42,269 nucleotides of DNA from Pantoea conspicua (GCF_002095315.1 NZ_MLFN01000035.1:1-42269); one strand, 5' to 3'. Positions 1-9,050 are shown, counted from the stretch's first letter. Notes: generated by a model not told the origin, from the letters alone. Numbers and translations: made by a program.

Positions 1-44
1 GCGCCTTGTACCGTTAATAAATTCTTCACCGGTACGGGGTGCGC

Positions 45-72
45 ATTATACGAGAAATCGTTGCTGCTGCAA
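45..72 (-). promoter_or_regulatory. Stable-RNA-type promoter pointing out of the window
   Basis: Read on the minus strand, a perfect -10 TATAAT (45-50) is preceded by TTGCAG (67-72) at a 16-bp spacing. It is followed by a GC-rich discriminator (GCGCACCCC), and AT-rich sequence resembling an UP element lies upstream at about 88-105. This combination is typical of stringently controlled tRNA and rRNA promoters. In E. coli the tRNA-Gly genes glyVXY follow orn in the same direction, so this promoter probably drives a tRNA cluster beyond position 1. The target itself is not visible. Confidence 0.55.
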
Positions 73-156
73 GCCCTTGAAAGCAAAATTTTTCGCTTTC
101 ATCGCGTTTGCCGATTAAATAAGCAACCTGACGTTTTCCTGCGCACCCGTTGCCGA

Positions 157-705
157 TTAAAGCTGCAAAAAGTGTTCGCGGTAGTAAGCCAGCTCCGCGA
201 CGGACTCGCGAATATCATCCAGCGCCTGATGTGAACCACTCTTTTTAAAGCCGGGCAGGATGTCGGGCTTCCAGCGGCGCGCCAGTTCTTTCAGCGTGCT
301 GACGTCCAGATAGCGATAATGGAAGTAGGCCTCCAGCTCAGGCATATATTTAAACAGGAAGCGCCGATCCTGACCAATGCTGTTACCGCAAATCGGCGAA
401 GTATTGGCGGGCACCCACTGTTTCAGAAATTCAATGGTGGCCAGTTCCGCCGCCCGATCGTCTATCTGGCTCGCCTTTACCCTTTCTACCAGTCCACTGT
501 TGGTGTGGGTACGAACGTTCCACTCATCCATCAGCGCAAGTTGCGCGTCAGACTGGTGTACCGCCATCACCGGGCCTTCCGCCAGGATGTTTAAACTGGC
601 GTCCGTTACCAGGGTGGCAATTTCAATAATGCGATCGCGCTCCGGATCCAGTCCGGTCATCTCAAGATCAATCCAGATCAGATTCTGTTCATTTCCAGTA
701 GCCAT
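157..705 (-). CDS. orn: Oligoribonuclease (3'-5' exoribonuclease)
   Basis: This 182-residue DEDDh-family exonuclease degrades 2- to 5-nt RNA fragments, including pGpG from cyclic-di-GMP turnover, to mononucleotides in the cytoplasm. It is almost identical to E. coli Orn (181 aa). The WIDLEMTGL motif supplies Asp13 and Glu15, and the C-terminal [10 protein letters not shown] segment carries the catalytic His and Asp. The open frame extends 10 codons further upstream, but I start at 705 because AGGAA lies just upstream of that ATG, the protein then matches the family length, and the longer start has no ribosome site. It is divergent from rsgA, 101 bp away, as in E. coli. Confidence 0.97.
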   Translation of the reverse strand: MATGNEQNLIWIDLEMTGLDPERDRIIEIATLVTDASLNILAEGPVMAVHQSDAQLALMDEWNVRTHTNSGLVERVKASQIDDRAAELATIEFLKQWVPANTSPICGNSIGQDRRFLFKYMPELEAYFHYRYLDVSTLKELARRWKPDILPGFKKSGSHQALDDIRESVAELAYYREHFLQL

Positions 706-806
706 GCTGTTTCCTGCGGTTGCTGTAGTCGTCATTCAGGATGAATAAGGTGTATCATAGACGTTTTGCCCAGCCGGGCGAAATCTGGCTAACACTGTGA
801 GGGTGA

Positions 807-1856
807 GTGAGCAAAAATAAACTGTCGAAGGGCCAACAACGTCGCGTAAGCGCTAACCACGATCGCCGTCTCAACCAGCGCAGAGAGCGTCCGGAAGCGG
901 ATGATAATCTGTTTGGTGAAGCTGCAGATGGGGTCGTTGTCAGCCGTTTTGGCATGCACGCCGATGTCGAGGACAGCGCAGGCGTCGCCCACCGCTGTAA
1001 TATTCGTCGTACCATCCGTTCGCTGGTGACCGGCGACCGCGTGCTGTGGCGTCCGGCGCTGAGCGGTGGCAAAGGTATTGTCGAGGCGGTGCATGAGCGC
1101 ACCAGCGTATTAACCCGTCCCGATTTTTACGATGGTGTCAAACCGATCGCCGCTAACATCGATCAGATCATTATCGTGTCGGCCATTCTGCCCGAACTGT
1201 CGCTTAATATCATCGACCGCTATCTGGTTGCCAGCGAAACGCTGGATATTGAGCCGCTGCTGGTTCTGAACAAAACCGATCTGCTGGATGACAAGGCGCG
1301 CGCCTTTGTCGATCGGCAGATGGATATTTATCGCGAGATTGGTTACCGGGTGGTGATGGTCTCCAGCCGGGCGAAAAACGGTCTGGATGAGCTGGAAGCC
1401 GCATTAACCGACCGCGTCAGCATCTTTGCCGGCCAGTCTGGCGTCGGCAAATCGAGCCTGCTGAATGCCCTGCTCGGCCTGGATAAAGAGGAACAGGTAG
1501 CCATTCTGACCAATGAAGTCTCAGATAACTCCGGTCTCGGTCAACACACCACCACCGCCTCGCGGTTGTATCACTTCCCACACGGCGGCGATGTGATCGA
1601 TTCGCCCGGCGTGCGCGAGTTTGGCTTATGGCATCTTGAACCGGAACAAATCACCCGCGGATTTGTCGAATTTCGTGCCTTCCTCGGCGATTGCAAGTTT
1701 CGTGACTGTAAGCACGGCAGCGATCCCGGCTGTGCAATCCGCGAAGCGGTAGAGCAGGGAAAAATCAACGTTTCCCGTTTCGATAACTATCACCGCATTC
1801 TGGAAAGCATGGCGCAGGTAAAAACGCGTAAAAACTTCCCTGACGGTGAAGGTTAA
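807..1856 (+). CDS. rsgA: Ribosome small subunit-dependent GTPase A
   Basis: This 349-residue circularly permuted GTPase matures the 30S subunit by helping release RbfA and monitoring the decoding centre. Domains run in the expected order: an OB-fold near residues 40-105, then G4 NKTD (155-158), G1 GQSGVGKS (209-216), G3 DSPG (265-268) and a C-terminal zinc finger with Cys296, Cys301, His303 and Cys309. The start is GTG, with a weak purine-rich ribosome site (GAGGG). Length matches E. coli RsgA (350 aa). It is followed by psd and mscM on the same strand, as in E. coli. Confidence 0.97.
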   Translation: MSKNKLSKGQQRRVSANHDRRLNQRRERPEADDNLFGEAADGVVVSRFGMHADVEDSAGVAHRCNIRRTIRSLVTGDRVLWRPALSGGKGIVEAVHERTSVLTRPDFYDGVKPIAANIDQIIIVSAILPELSLNIIDRYLVASETLDIEPLLVLNKTDLLDDKARAFVDRQMDIYREIGYRVVMVSSRAKNGLDELEAALTDRVSIFAGQSGVGKSSLLNALLGLDKEEQVAILTNEVSDNSGLGQHTTTASRLYHFPHGGDVIDSPGVREFGLWHLEPEQITRGFVEFRAFLGDCKFRDCKHGSDPGCAIREAVEQGKINVSRFDNYHRILESMAQVKTRKNFPDGEG

Positions 1857-1888
1857 CGGGTATAACCGCGTCCTGAACGCAGATTTTC

Positions 1889-1921
1889 ATCCGGCGCACG
1901 GCGCGGCCCGCTGCGCCGGAT
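1889..1921. repeat. Perfect 10-bp inverted repeat after rsgA
   Basis: ATCCGGCGCA (1889-1898) and TGCGCCGGAT (1912-1921) pair perfectly around a 13-nt GC-rich loop, starting 33 nt after the rsgA stop. No U-tract follows, so it is a poor intrinsic terminator. The CCGGAT edge resembles enterobacterial REP-type hairpins and may protect the rsgA mRNA 3' end. Confidence 0.4.
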
Positions 1922-1994
1922 TACGCGGCCCCGATGCTGCGCGCTAATCGGTCAGGGGCCCGACGATTCGACGCGTGGCATAAATCGGCTATAG

Positions 1995-2023
1995 TCGCCA
2001 TCTGACCGGGGCGCTGCTACAAT
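1995..2023 (+). promoter_or_regulatory. Putative psd promoter
   Basis: TCGCCA (1995-2000, 4 of 6 to the sigma-70 -35 consensus), a 17-bp spacer and TACAAT (2018-2023, 5 of 6) would start transcription about 40 nt before the psd start codon. A second -10-like TATAGT is at 1990-1995. E. coli psd also has a sigma-E promoter, but I do not see a convincing GGAAC element here. Confidence 0.4.
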
Positions 2024-2069
2024 CCGCTCCCTTTTTTATCAACGTCATGAAAATAGCCAGGAGGCTAAG

Positions 2070-2969
2070 GTGTTTGATCGTTTGAAACTCGGCTTGAATC
2101 ATATTCTCCCGAAGAAATGGCTGACTGAACTCGCCGGTTGGGGCGCCAGTCGCCGCGGTGGTTGGTTCACCAAACTGGTCATTGACATCTTTGTCTGGTT
2201 TTACAAAGTCGACATGGCGGAAGCGCGCAAGCCGGACACCGCCAGCTATCGCACCTTTAACGACTTCTTTGTCCGTCCTTTAAAAGACGATGCGCGTCCG
2301 GTGGATGCTGACGCTAACCTGATCGCCCTGCCCGCTGATGGCGCGATCAGCCAGCTCGGCCACATTGATGGCGACCAGATTTTCCAGGCCAAAGGGCATC
2401 TCTACACGCTCGAAGCGTTGCTGGCGGGAAATGAGCAGATGGCGGCCCGGTTTGTTGACGGCGAATTTGTTACGACCTATCTGGCGCCGCGCGACTATCA
2501 CCGGGTTCATATGCCGTGCAACGGTATCCTGCGTGAGATGATCTACGTACCTGGCGATCTCTACTCGGTTAACCCGCTGACCGCACGTAATATTCCTAAC
2601 CTGTTTGCCCGCAATGAGCGCGTTATCTGCTATTTCGAGACGGATATCGGTCCGATGGTGCAGATTCTGGTCGGCGCCACTATTGTCGGCAGTATCGAAA
2701 CGGTGTGGGCCGGTACCATTACGCCGCCACGTGAAGGAGTAATTAAACGCTGGCACTATCCGGCAGCGGATGATGAAGGGGCTGTGGTGCTGCTGAAAGG
2801 GCAGGAAATGGGTCGCTTTAAGCTGGGCTCAACCGTAATTAACCTGTTCGCGCCGGGCCGGGTCAAACTGGCAGAAAGCCTCGAAGCTGAAAGCAAAACC
2901 CGTCTGGGTCAACCGCTGGCGATTGCCCTGCCTGTGGCGACAGACGTTTCCGACGTTATCGTCGACTAA
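2070..2969 (+). CDS. psd: Phosphatidylserine decarboxylase proenzyme
   Basis: This enzyme converts phosphatidylserine to phosphatidylethanolamine at the inner membrane. It is a pyruvoyl enzyme that cleaves itself inside the LGST motif (residues 252-255), making Ser254 the pyruvoyl group. Asp90 and His147 (in YHRVHMP) complete the self-cleavage triad. The start is GTG with an ideal AGGAGG (2059-2064) 5 nt upstream. The protein has 299 residues, about 20 shorter than E. coli Psd (322). The shortfall lies entirely in the acidic C-terminal tail, which is poorly conserved, so the enzyme should be intact. mscM begins 14 nt downstream, suggesting co-transcription. Confidence 0.97.
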   Translation: MFDRLKLGLNHILPKKWLTELAGWGASRRGGWFTKLVIDIFVWFYKVDMAEARKPDTASYRTFNDFFVRPLKDDARPVDADANLIALPADGAISQLGHIDGDQIFQAKGHLYTLEALLAGNEQMAARFVDGEFVTTYLAPRDYHRVHMPCNGILREMIYVPGDLYSVNPLTARNIPNLFARNERVICYFETDIGPMVQILVGATIVGSIETVWAGTITPPREGVIKRWHYPAADDEGAVVLLKGQEMGRFKLGSTVINLFAPGRVKLAESLEAESKTRLGQPLAIALPVATDVSDVIVD

Positions 2970-2983
2970 ATTGAGTATCCCCT

Positions 2984-5900
2984 GTGCGTTCGATTCTCCT
3001 CCTGCTGCTGAGCCTGTGGCTCAGCAGCCCGGCCCTTGCGGCCAGCCTGCCTGACGCTAACCAGCTAAAACAGCAGCTGGAAGACGTCAAAGCCGCCAAA
3101 AGCTCACCGGCCCAGGCTGAACAGCTCCAGTCCATTGAAGCCGCGATAAATTTCCTCTCTGAACGTGATGACTCGCTGGAGCGTGCCGCCCAGTATCAGC
3201 AGGTCATTGATGATTTCCCGCGTCTGGCTCGCGAGTTACGTCAACAGATCACTGCGATGGGCGACAGCGCAAAGACCGTGCGCAGCAACATGAGCAGCGC
3301 GGAACTGGATCAGGAGATTCTGCAGGTTAGCAGCCAGCTGCTGGAAGAGGGGCGTCAGGCGCAGCAGGAGCAGGATCGCGCACGTGAGATCAGCGACTCC
3401 CTGTCGCAGCTGCCACAGCAGCAGACCGAAGCCCGCCGCGCCATGACCGAAAGTGAACGACGTTTGCAGGCTGCCAGCAACAGCGCCTCGCCGCAGGGCC
3501 AGCTGCAACTGGCGGCACGTCAGGCGGAAAATGCCGCCAATAAAGCGCGCGTCGATGAGCTGGAGCTGGCGCAGCTCTCTGCCAATAATCGTCAGGAACT
3601 GGCGCGGATGCGCGCCGAAGCGCACCAGCGCAAAGCGGCTCAGCTGGATAATTATCTGCAGGCGCTGCGTAATCAGCTCAACGATCAGCGTCAGCGTGAA
3701 GCCGAACTGGCGCTGGCGCGTACCGAGCAGCTGGCGGAAAACAGTGGCGATCTGCCACCGGCAATCAGCGATCAGTTCCGCGTTAACCGCGATCTCTCCG
3801 TTGCCCTGAATCAGCAGGCGCAACGGATGGATCTGGTGGCGTCGCAGCAGCGGCTGGCGACCAATCAAATTATTCAGGTACGTCAGGCGCTCTCTACCCT
3901 GCGTGAACAGTCACAGTGGCTCGGCGCCTCTAATTTACTGGGTGAAGCGCTGCGGGCTCAGGTGGCTCGTCTGCCGGAGATGCCCAAATCTCAGCAGATT
4001 GATAACGAGATGGCGCAGCTGCGGGTTCAGCGACTCTATTATGAAGATTTGCTGGATCGTCAGGAGACACTGCGCAAGGGCCACCAGGCGGATGGACAAC
4101 CTTTTACCAGCGAGCAAAGGCGAATTCTTGATGCCCAGCTGCGAACCCAGCGCGAACTGCTCAATTCACTGATCTCCGGCTGCGACACCCTGATCCTGGA
4201 GATCACCAAACTGAAGGTCGGCAACACACAGCTGCAGGATGCGCTGACCGAAGTGAAAGATGCCACTCACCGTTATCTGTTCTGGACCGCCGACGTCAGC
4301 CCGATCGGTCTGAGTTACCCACTGGATCTGGCTAAGGATCTGTCACGCCTGCTGTCGCTGGATACCCTGGGTCAGCTCGGCAAAGCGATGGCGATGATGT
4401 TTACCAGCCGCGGCACCGTGCTGCCGATCATTGGCGCCCTGCTGCTGGTTGGCTTCAGCATCAGTTCGCGTCGTCACTTCAACGCCTTCCTCGAACGCTC
4501 TGCCAGTAAAGTCGGCAAGGTGACCCAGGATCGCTTCCGGCTGACCATCCGTACCGTGTTCTGGTCGATACTGGTGGCGCTGCCACTGCCGGTATTGTGG
4601 GGTACGCTGGGCTATGGCCTGCAGAACGCCTGGCCCTACCCGATTGCGGTCGCTATCGGCGACGGTATTACCGCCACGCTGCCGCTGCTGTGGGCCTTTA
4701 TGATCAGTGCCGCCTTTGCCCGCTCCAATGGTCTGTTCATCGTCCATTTCCGCTGGCCGCAGAACCGCGTGGCGCGCGCTATGCGTTATTACTCGCTGAG
4801 CATCGGACTGATTGTGCCGCTGATCATGCTGTTAATCGCCTTTGGTAATCTGGAAGATCGCCAGTTCTCTTCGTCACTGGGGCGCCTCTGTTTCATTCTG
4901 ATTTGCGGCGCGATCAGCATCGTTACCGTCAGCCTGAAACGCGCCGGGATTCCGCTCTATCTGGATAAAGAGGGCAACGGCGACAATATGATCAACCGCA
5001 TGCTGTGGAACCTGATGATCGCAATGCCGCTGATGGCGGCGCTCGCCTCGGCGATCGGTTATCTGGCGACGGCGCAAGCCTTGCTGGCCCGGCTTGAAAC
5101 CTCGGTTGCCATCTGGTTCCTGCTGTTGGTGATCTATCACATTATCCGTCGCTGGATGCTGATTCAGCGGCGGCGTCTTGGCTTTGACCGCGCCCGTCAA
5201 CGCCGTGCCGATATGCTGGCGAACCGGGCGCGCAGTGAAGAAGAGAAAGAACAAGGCGCACAGAATACCGACGCGATTGAGATTGAAGAGCCGGTGATCG
5301 ATCTTGACGCCATCAGTGCGCAGTCGCTGCGGCTGGTGCGCTCAATTCTGACGCTGATTGCGCTGGTCTCAGTGATTGTGCTGTGGTCGGAAATCCACTC
5401 CGCCTTCGGCTTTCTGGAGAATATTCAGCTGTGGGACGTCAGCACCTCGGTGCAGGGCGTGGAGTCTATCCAGCCGATTACTCTGGGTTCGGTACTGATC
5501 GCCATTCTGGTGTTTATTATCACCACCCAGCTGGTGCGAAATATGCCTGCCCTGCTGGAACTGGCGCTGCTGCAGCACCTTAACCTGACGCCCGGTACCG
5601 GCTACGCCATCACTACCCTGACCAAATATCTGCTGTTGCTGATTGGCGGATTGATTGGTTTCTCGCTGATTGGTATTGAGTGGTCGAAGTTACAGTGGCT
5701 GGTGGCCGCACTGGGTGTCGGACTCGGTTTTGGTTTGCAGGAAATTTTCGCCAACTTTATTTCGGGTCTGATCATCCTGTTTGAGAAACCGATTCGTATC
5801 GGCGATACCGTCACGATTCGCGACCTGACCGGCAGCATTACCCGCATCAATACACGCGCGACCACGATAACTGACTGGGACCGCAAAGAGATTATTGTGC

Positions 5901-6316
5901 CGAACAAGGCCTTTATCACCGAGCAGTTCGTTAACTGGTCCCTGTCAGATTCGGTGACGCGTGTGGTGCTGACCATTCCTGCACCGGCTAAGGTCAGCAG
6001 CGAACAGGTGACAACAATTCTGAAACAGGCGGCTGAACGTTGCAGCTATGTGCTGGATACGCCGCCACCTGAAGTGTTCCTGGTCGATTTGCAGCAAGGC
6101 ATTCAGCTGTTTGAACTGCGGGTGCATGCGGCTGAGATGGGACATCGTATGCCGCTGCGTCACGAACTGCATCAGCTGATCCTCAGCGGATTTGAGCAGC
6201 ACGGTATTGAGATGCCGTTCCCGCCGTTCCAGATGCGGATGGAAACGCTGGGCAAAAAGCTGCCGGCCAGCAACGGTACGCCCGCTGCACGCGCCTATAA
6301 ATCGGGCGGCCTGTAA
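2984..6316 (+). CDS. mscM: Miniconductance mechanosensitive channel MscM
   Basis: This large inner-membrane channel opens under membrane tension to release solutes on hypo-osmotic shock. A signal peptide (about residues 1-19, ending ALA) precedes a long Gln/Ala-rich coiled-coil periplasmic domain to about residue 470. Many transmembrane helices follow, and then a conserved MscS core from about residue 900 with the Gly/Ala-rich pore helix (AALGVGLGFGLQEIFANF) and the cytoplasmic beta domain (RIGDTVTI). At 1110 residues it matches E. coli MscM/YjeP (1107). The start is GTG with no strong ribosome site, consistent with coupling to psd. In E. coli the next gene is epmA; here it is mdh. Confidence 0.95.
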   Translation: MRSILLLLLSLWLSSPALAASLPDANQLKQQLEDVKAAKSSPAQAEQLQSIEAAINFLSERDDSLERAAQYQQVIDDFPRLARELRQQITAMGDSAKTVRSNMSSAELDQEILQVSSQLLEEGRQAQQEQDRAREISDSLSQLPQQQTEARRAMTESERRLQAASNSASPQGQLQLAARQAENAANKARVDELELAQLSANNRQELARMRAEAHQRKAAQLDNYLQALRNQLNDQRQREAELALARTEQLAENSGDLPPAISDQFRVNRDLSVALNQQAQRMDLVASQQRLATNQIIQVRQALSTLREQSQWLGASNLLGEALRAQVARLPEMPKSQQIDNEMAQLRVQRLYYEDLLDRQETLRKGHQADGQPFTSEQRRILDAQLRTQRELLNSLISGCDTLILEITKLKVGNTQLQDALTEVKDATHRYLFWTADVSPIGLSYPLDLAKDLSRLLSLDTLGQLGKAMAMMFTSRGTVLPIIGALLLVGFSISSRRHFNAFLERSASKVGKVTQDRFRLTIRTVFWSILVALPLPVLWGTLGYGLQNAWPYPIAVAIGDGITATLPLLWAFMISAAFARSNGLFIVHFRWPQNRVARAMRYYSLSIGLIVPLIMLLIAFGNLEDRQFSSSLGRLCFILICGAISIVTVSLKRAGIPLYLDKEGNGDNMINRMLWNLMIAMPLMAALASAIGYLATAQALLARLETSVAIWFLLLVIYHIIRRWMLIQRRRLGFDRARQRRADMLANRARSEEEKEQGAQNTDAIEIEEPVIDLDAISAQSLRLVRSILTLIALVSVIVLWSEIHSAFGFLENIQLWDVSTSVQGVESIQPITLGSVLIAILVFIITTQLVRNMPALLELALLQHLNLTPGTGYAITTLTKYLLLLIGGLIGFSLIGIEWSKLQWLVAALGVGLGFGLQEIFANFISGLIILFEKPIRIGDTVTIRDLTGSITRINTRATTITDWDRKEIIVPNKAFITEQFVNWSLSDSVTRVVLTIPAPAKVSSEQVTTILKQAAERCSYVLDTPPPEVFLVDLQQGIQLFELRVHAAEMGHRMPLRHELHQLILSGFEQHGIEMPFPPFQMRMETLGKKLPASNGTPAARAYKSGGL

Positions 6317-6319
6317 ACG

Positions 6320-6346
6320 ACAACGCCCGGCTTAGCCGGGCGTTGT
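6320..6346. terminator. Bidirectional hairpin between mscM and mdh
   Basis: The arms CAACGCCCGGC (6321-6331) and GCCGGGCGTTG (6335-6345) pair perfectly around TTA, with an extra A-T pair outside. The hairpin sits between the convergent mscM and mdh ends. The U-tract is short on both strands, so termination may be inefficient or Rho-assisted. Confidence 0.65.
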
Positions 6347-6362
6347 TGGGTTAAGGCTGGGA

Positions 6363-7301
6363 TTACTGCTTCACAAATTCTTCGCCCTGGGCGATATCTT
6401 TCTTCAGCGTATCAAGCATTCCGGTCAGCGCCTGCTGTTCGAAAGGACTCAGCGTGCCAATCGGCTTGCGCTCGGCAATGCCGTTTTTACCCAGCAGCAG
6501 CGGCTGAGAGAAGAAACGCGCATGTTCGCCTTCCCCTTCTACATAAGCACACTCCACCACGTTAGCCTCACCGTTAAGCGCACGCACCAGTGATAAACCG
6601 AAACGTGCGGCAGCCTGGCCCATCGACAGTGTGGCAGAACCGCCACCCGCTTTGGCCTCGACCACTTCCGTTCCGGCGTTCTGGATGCGTTTGGTGAGGT
6701 CAGCCACTTCCTGTTCACTGAAGCTGACGCCTGGCACCTGCGACAGCAGCGGCAGAATAGTCACGCCGGAATGGCCGCCGATAACCGGTACCTCAACCTC
6801 GCCGGGCTGCTTACCTTTTAACGCTGCTACAAAGGTATTGGCGCGGATAATATCCAGTGTGGTCACGCCAAACAGACGGTTTTTGTCGTAAACCCCGTGT
6901 TTTTTCAGCACTTCAGCCGCAATGGCTACCGTGGTATTGACCGGGTTAGTGATCACCCCGATTAAGGCTTTTGGTGCCGTCGTCGCCACCTGATCGATCA
7001 GATTGCGCACAATACCGGCATTAACGTTGAACAGGTCGGCGCGATCCATACCAGGCTTACGCGCTACCCCGGCAGAGATCAGTACCACATCGGCACCCTG
7101 CAAAGCGGGCGTGGCGTCTTCCCCACTAAATCCCTTGATAGCCACCGCCGTCGGAATATGGCTAAGATCGACAGCTACGCCCGGTGTCACCGGCGCGATG
7201 TCATACAGTGAAAGTTCTGAACCTGCGGGAAGCTGGGTTTTGAGTAGAAGTGCGAGCGCCTGGCCTATGCCGCCAGCGGCACCGAGTACGGCAACTTTCA
7301 T
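6363..7301 (-). CDS. mdh: Malate dehydrogenase
   Basis: This NAD-dependent TCA-cycle enzyme interconverts malate and oxaloacetate in the cytoplasm. At 312 residues it equals E. coli Mdh in length. The Rossmann fingerprint GAAGGIGQA lies at 8-15. The substrate-binding arginines are Arg81, Arg87 and Arg153, and the Asp150-His177 pair (GGHSG) is the proton relay. AAGGAG (7308-7313) precedes the ATG with good spacing. It is divergent from argR across a 431-bp gap, as in E. coli, but the E. coli neighbours degQ and degS on the other side are replaced by mscM. Confidence 0.98.
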   Translation of the reverse strand: MKVAVLGAAGGIGQALALLLKTQLPAGSELSLYDIAPVTPGVAVDLSHIPTAVAIKGFSGEDATPALQGADVVLISAGVARKPGMDRADLFNVNAGIVRNLIDQVATTAPKALIGVITNPVNTTVAIAAEVLKKHGVYDKNRLFGVTTLDIIRANTFVAALKGKQPGEVEVPVIGGHSGVTILPLLSQVPGVSFSEQEVADLTKRIQNAGTEVVEAKAGGGSATLSMGQAAARFGLSLVRALNGEANVVECAYVEGEGEHARFFSQPLLLGKNGIAERKPIGTLSPFEQQALTGMLDTLKKDIAQGEEFVKQ

Positions 7302-7648
7302 TCTTGACTCCTTATTAAGGTGGGGCAGAGAAGAGCCGGAATTCCATCTGTGTCAGACCTTAATCAACTGCTCAGGCGATGACGCGTATCCGTTGTTAAT
7401 TCTACGTGTTTTCACACATGATCTCCGGATTCAAAAGTTACTTATCATCTTTATACCTGAATGACCGACAACTTTGCCGTCGGCAGACAGAGAACGGCTG
7501 CGTGCGTTTTCTGTTACTACACCACCAATAATATAACAACTTTGCAACCTTCGCATTTCGGTGCTGTGACGGGGGTTTTGGTCTGAAGCGATTTCTTTGC
7601 TATTATCGCCGCCCGCTAGCCGCCCGAATCCTGCTCATCAATCAACCG

Positions 7649-7678
7649 ATTGCATAAAAATGCATTTAAATGCATAAT
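7649..7678 (+). promoter_or_regulatory. ARG-box-like palindromes overlapping an argR promoter
   Basis: TGCAT occurs at 7651, 7661 and 7671, exactly 10 bp apart, forming two overlapping AT-rich palindromes (7649-7666 and 7659-7677) that resemble the ArgR box (TGAAT-N6-ATTCA type). A putative promoter lies exactly within them: TTGCAT (7650-7655), a 17-bp spacer and CATAAT (7673-7678). Bound ArgR hexamer would block RNA polymerase, so argR is probably autorepressed. A second possible promoter is TTGGTC (7578-7583)/17/TATTAT (7601-7606). The rest of the 7302-7732 gap, which must also hold the mdh promoter, shows nothing I can assign firmly. Confidence 0.5.
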
Positions 7679-7732
7679 CACCACTCTGCCGCGGGCGGAT
7701 GTGCGGTTATTCCCTCTATTTATTGGTAACCT

Positions 7733-8203
7733 ATGCGAAACCCATCGAAACAAGACGATCTGATCAAGGCTTTCAAGGCCTTATTAAAAGAAGAAAAATT
7801 CAGTTCCCAGGGCGAAATCGTTCAGGCGCTCCAGGATGAAGGCTTCGAGAACATTAACCAGTCAAAGGTTTCTCGTATGCTGACCAAATTTGGCGCGGTA
7901 CGCACCCGCAATGCCAAAATGGAGATGGTTTACTGCTTGCCCGCCGAACTTGGCGTGCCGACCACCACCAGTCCGTTGAAAAACCTGGTTCTGGACATCG
8001 ATTACAACGATGCGCTGGTGGTGATTCACACCAGCCCAGGCGCTGCGCAGCTGATTGCGCGCCTGCTCGACTCACTGGGTAAATCGGAAGGCATCCTGGG
8101 CACCATCGCCGGGGATGACACCATTTTTATCACCCGCGCACGTGACTTCACGGTTAAGCAACTGCACAGCGCCATTCTTAACCTGTTTGAGCAGGAACTC
8201 TGA
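7733..8203 (+). CDS. argR: Arginine repressor
   Basis: This hexameric arginine-dependent repressor of the arginine regulon also acts as an accessory protein in ColE1 dimer resolution. The N-terminal winged helix carries the recognition segment [11 protein letters not shown] (40-50). The C-terminal domain, which oligomerises and binds arginine, has the GTIAGDDT motif with Asp128 and Asp129. At 156 residues it is the same length as E. coli ArgR. The ARG-box-like repeats about 55-85 bp upstream imply autoregulation. A terminator follows directly. Confidence 0.98.
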   Translation: MRNPSKQDDLIKAFKALLKEEKFSSQGEIVQALQDEGFENINQSKVSRMLTKFGAVRTRNAKMEMVYCLPAELGVPTTTSPLKNLVLDIDYNDALVVIHTSPGAAQLIARLLDSLGKSEGILGTIAGDDTIFITRARDFTVKQLHSAILNLFEQEL

Positions 8204-8211
8204 TAGCTGGC

Positions 8212-8251
8212 CTGTTGACTGAGCATGATCGTGCCAGTCAACAGCCTGTTT
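8212..8251 (+). terminator. argR intrinsic terminator
   Basis: CTGTTGACTG (8212-8221) pairs with CAGTCAACAG (8235-8244) around a 13-nt loop. It is followed by CCTGTTTT and begins 9 nt after the argR stop. Confidence 0.7.
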
Positions 8252-8504
8252 TGCCCGCCCCTGCCACTTCCGTTGCTCTCTCCTTATTAAAATCAGTGTG
8301 TTAGCATCACGCTCTTGTTGTTTTTTCTAGTCTGTGTAATGGTCATACCTTTTGCTCTGCTTAACCTTTTGCGCTACTTTACACTGCTTTACATCACCAA
8401 ACTGGCGACATTACCCAGATCTGAATCAAAGTCCAGGCTGATCGACCGCCCCTTTCCGCACAAAAAGATAAAGTGACTTATCCCGCTGTTTTTCCACCAA
8501 AAAT

Positions 8505-8536
8505 GACTGAAAAGGTCATTTTTCAGTCGGTTTTTA
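8505..8536 (+). terminator. Orphan intrinsic terminator in the argR-yhcN gap
   Basis: GACTGAAAA (8505-8513) pairs perfectly with TTTTCAGTC (8520-8528) over a 6-nt loop, followed by GG and a T-rich run (TTTTTAT). No protein gene ends here: argR already has its own terminator 260 bp upstream and yhcN starts 157 bp downstream. It could end a small RNA transcribed within 8250-8505 (a weak promoter TTGCTC/17/TACTTT lies at 8352-8380), or act as a back-up for argR. The rest of the 489-bp gap shows no credible coding frame. Confidence 0.5.
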
Positions 8537-8625
8537 TAACGCTGGGTTATTAAAAGTAGCCATAAGGATAAAGAATCACAAAAAAACATTATTAGCGGGG
8601 TATTAATTTCTTCCGTTATTAGTTC

Positions 8626-8654
8626 TATACTTCTTTTCGTGATGCAAATCACAC
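8626..8654 (+). promoter_or_regulatory. yhcN copy 1 promoter region with CRP-like palindrome
   Basis: A -10-like TATACT (8626-8631) with a weak -35 (TTAATT, 8603-8608, 17-bp spacing) would start transcription near 8638. The palindrome GTGAT (8639-8643)-GCAA-ATCAC (8648-8652) matches the CRP core GTGAT-N4-ATCAC exactly and overlaps the predicted start. In that position a bound regulator would be expected to repress rather than activate. Confidence 0.45.
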
Positions 8655-8692
8655 CAAATAAAAATATAAAAATTGACGACGAGGAAAAAGAC

Positions 8693-8956
8693 ATGAACGT
8701 AAAAACGACTATCGCCACCCTGAGCATTCTCTCTGCCCTTTCTTTTGGCGCTGTTGCAGCAGAATCTGTTAACGCCGCCCAGGCGCAGGATCTGCAACCC
8801 GCAGGCACCATCAGCGTCAGCGGCGTTGCTGGCTCACCAATGGAAATTAATCAGCAGCTGAGTGCTAAAGCCGATCAGCAGGGTGCAAAAGCCTATCGCG
8901 TGATCGAGGCGTACAACAACGGCAACTATCACGCCACTGCCCGTCTGTACAACTAA
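8693..8956 (+). CDS. yhcN: YhcN-type DUF1471 periplasmic protein, copy 1
   Basis: This 87-residue secreted protein has a signal peptide ending near AVAA (about residue 23) and a DUF1471 (BhsA/McbA/YhcN) fold: an ISVSGVAGSP strand, a helix with KADQQGAKAYRVIEA, and a terminal NYHATARLY strand. E. coli YhcN has the same length and is linked to the response to acid and peroxide stress. GAGGAA (8681-8686) sits 6 nt before the ATG. It is the first of three tandem paralogues and the most similar to the single E. coli yhcN at this locus. Molecular activity is unknown. Confidence 0.9.
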   Translation: MNVKTTIATLSILSALSFGAVAAESVNAAQAQDLQPAGTISVSGVAGSPMEINQQLSAKADQQGAKAYRVIEAYNNGNYHATARLYN

Positions 8957-9050
8957 GTTCAGCGTAATCAGATATCGCCATGAACCCTCTTTTTGACGCG
9001 CGGTTATGCGCCTCGGCGGGTTCAGGCAAACATTTTCAGGAGAGTTGATC

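Noticed and set aside
307..312. Insertion sequences, prophage, integrase or CRISPR in the window
   Set aside because: I searched by eye for transposase motifs, long terminal inverted repeats and regularly spaced repeats throughout and found none; the single position range here is only a placeholder for a window-wide negative.
2070..2969. psd as truncated because it is about 20 residues short
   Set aside because: The missing part is the variable C-terminal tail; the LGST cleavage site and both partner residues are present.
8389..8811. A 140-codon minus-strand frame with hydrophobic stretches in the argR-yhcN gap
   Set aside because: It overlaps yhcN copy 1 antisense, its hydrophobic part is the AT-rich intergenic DNA, and no ribosome site or family match is evident.
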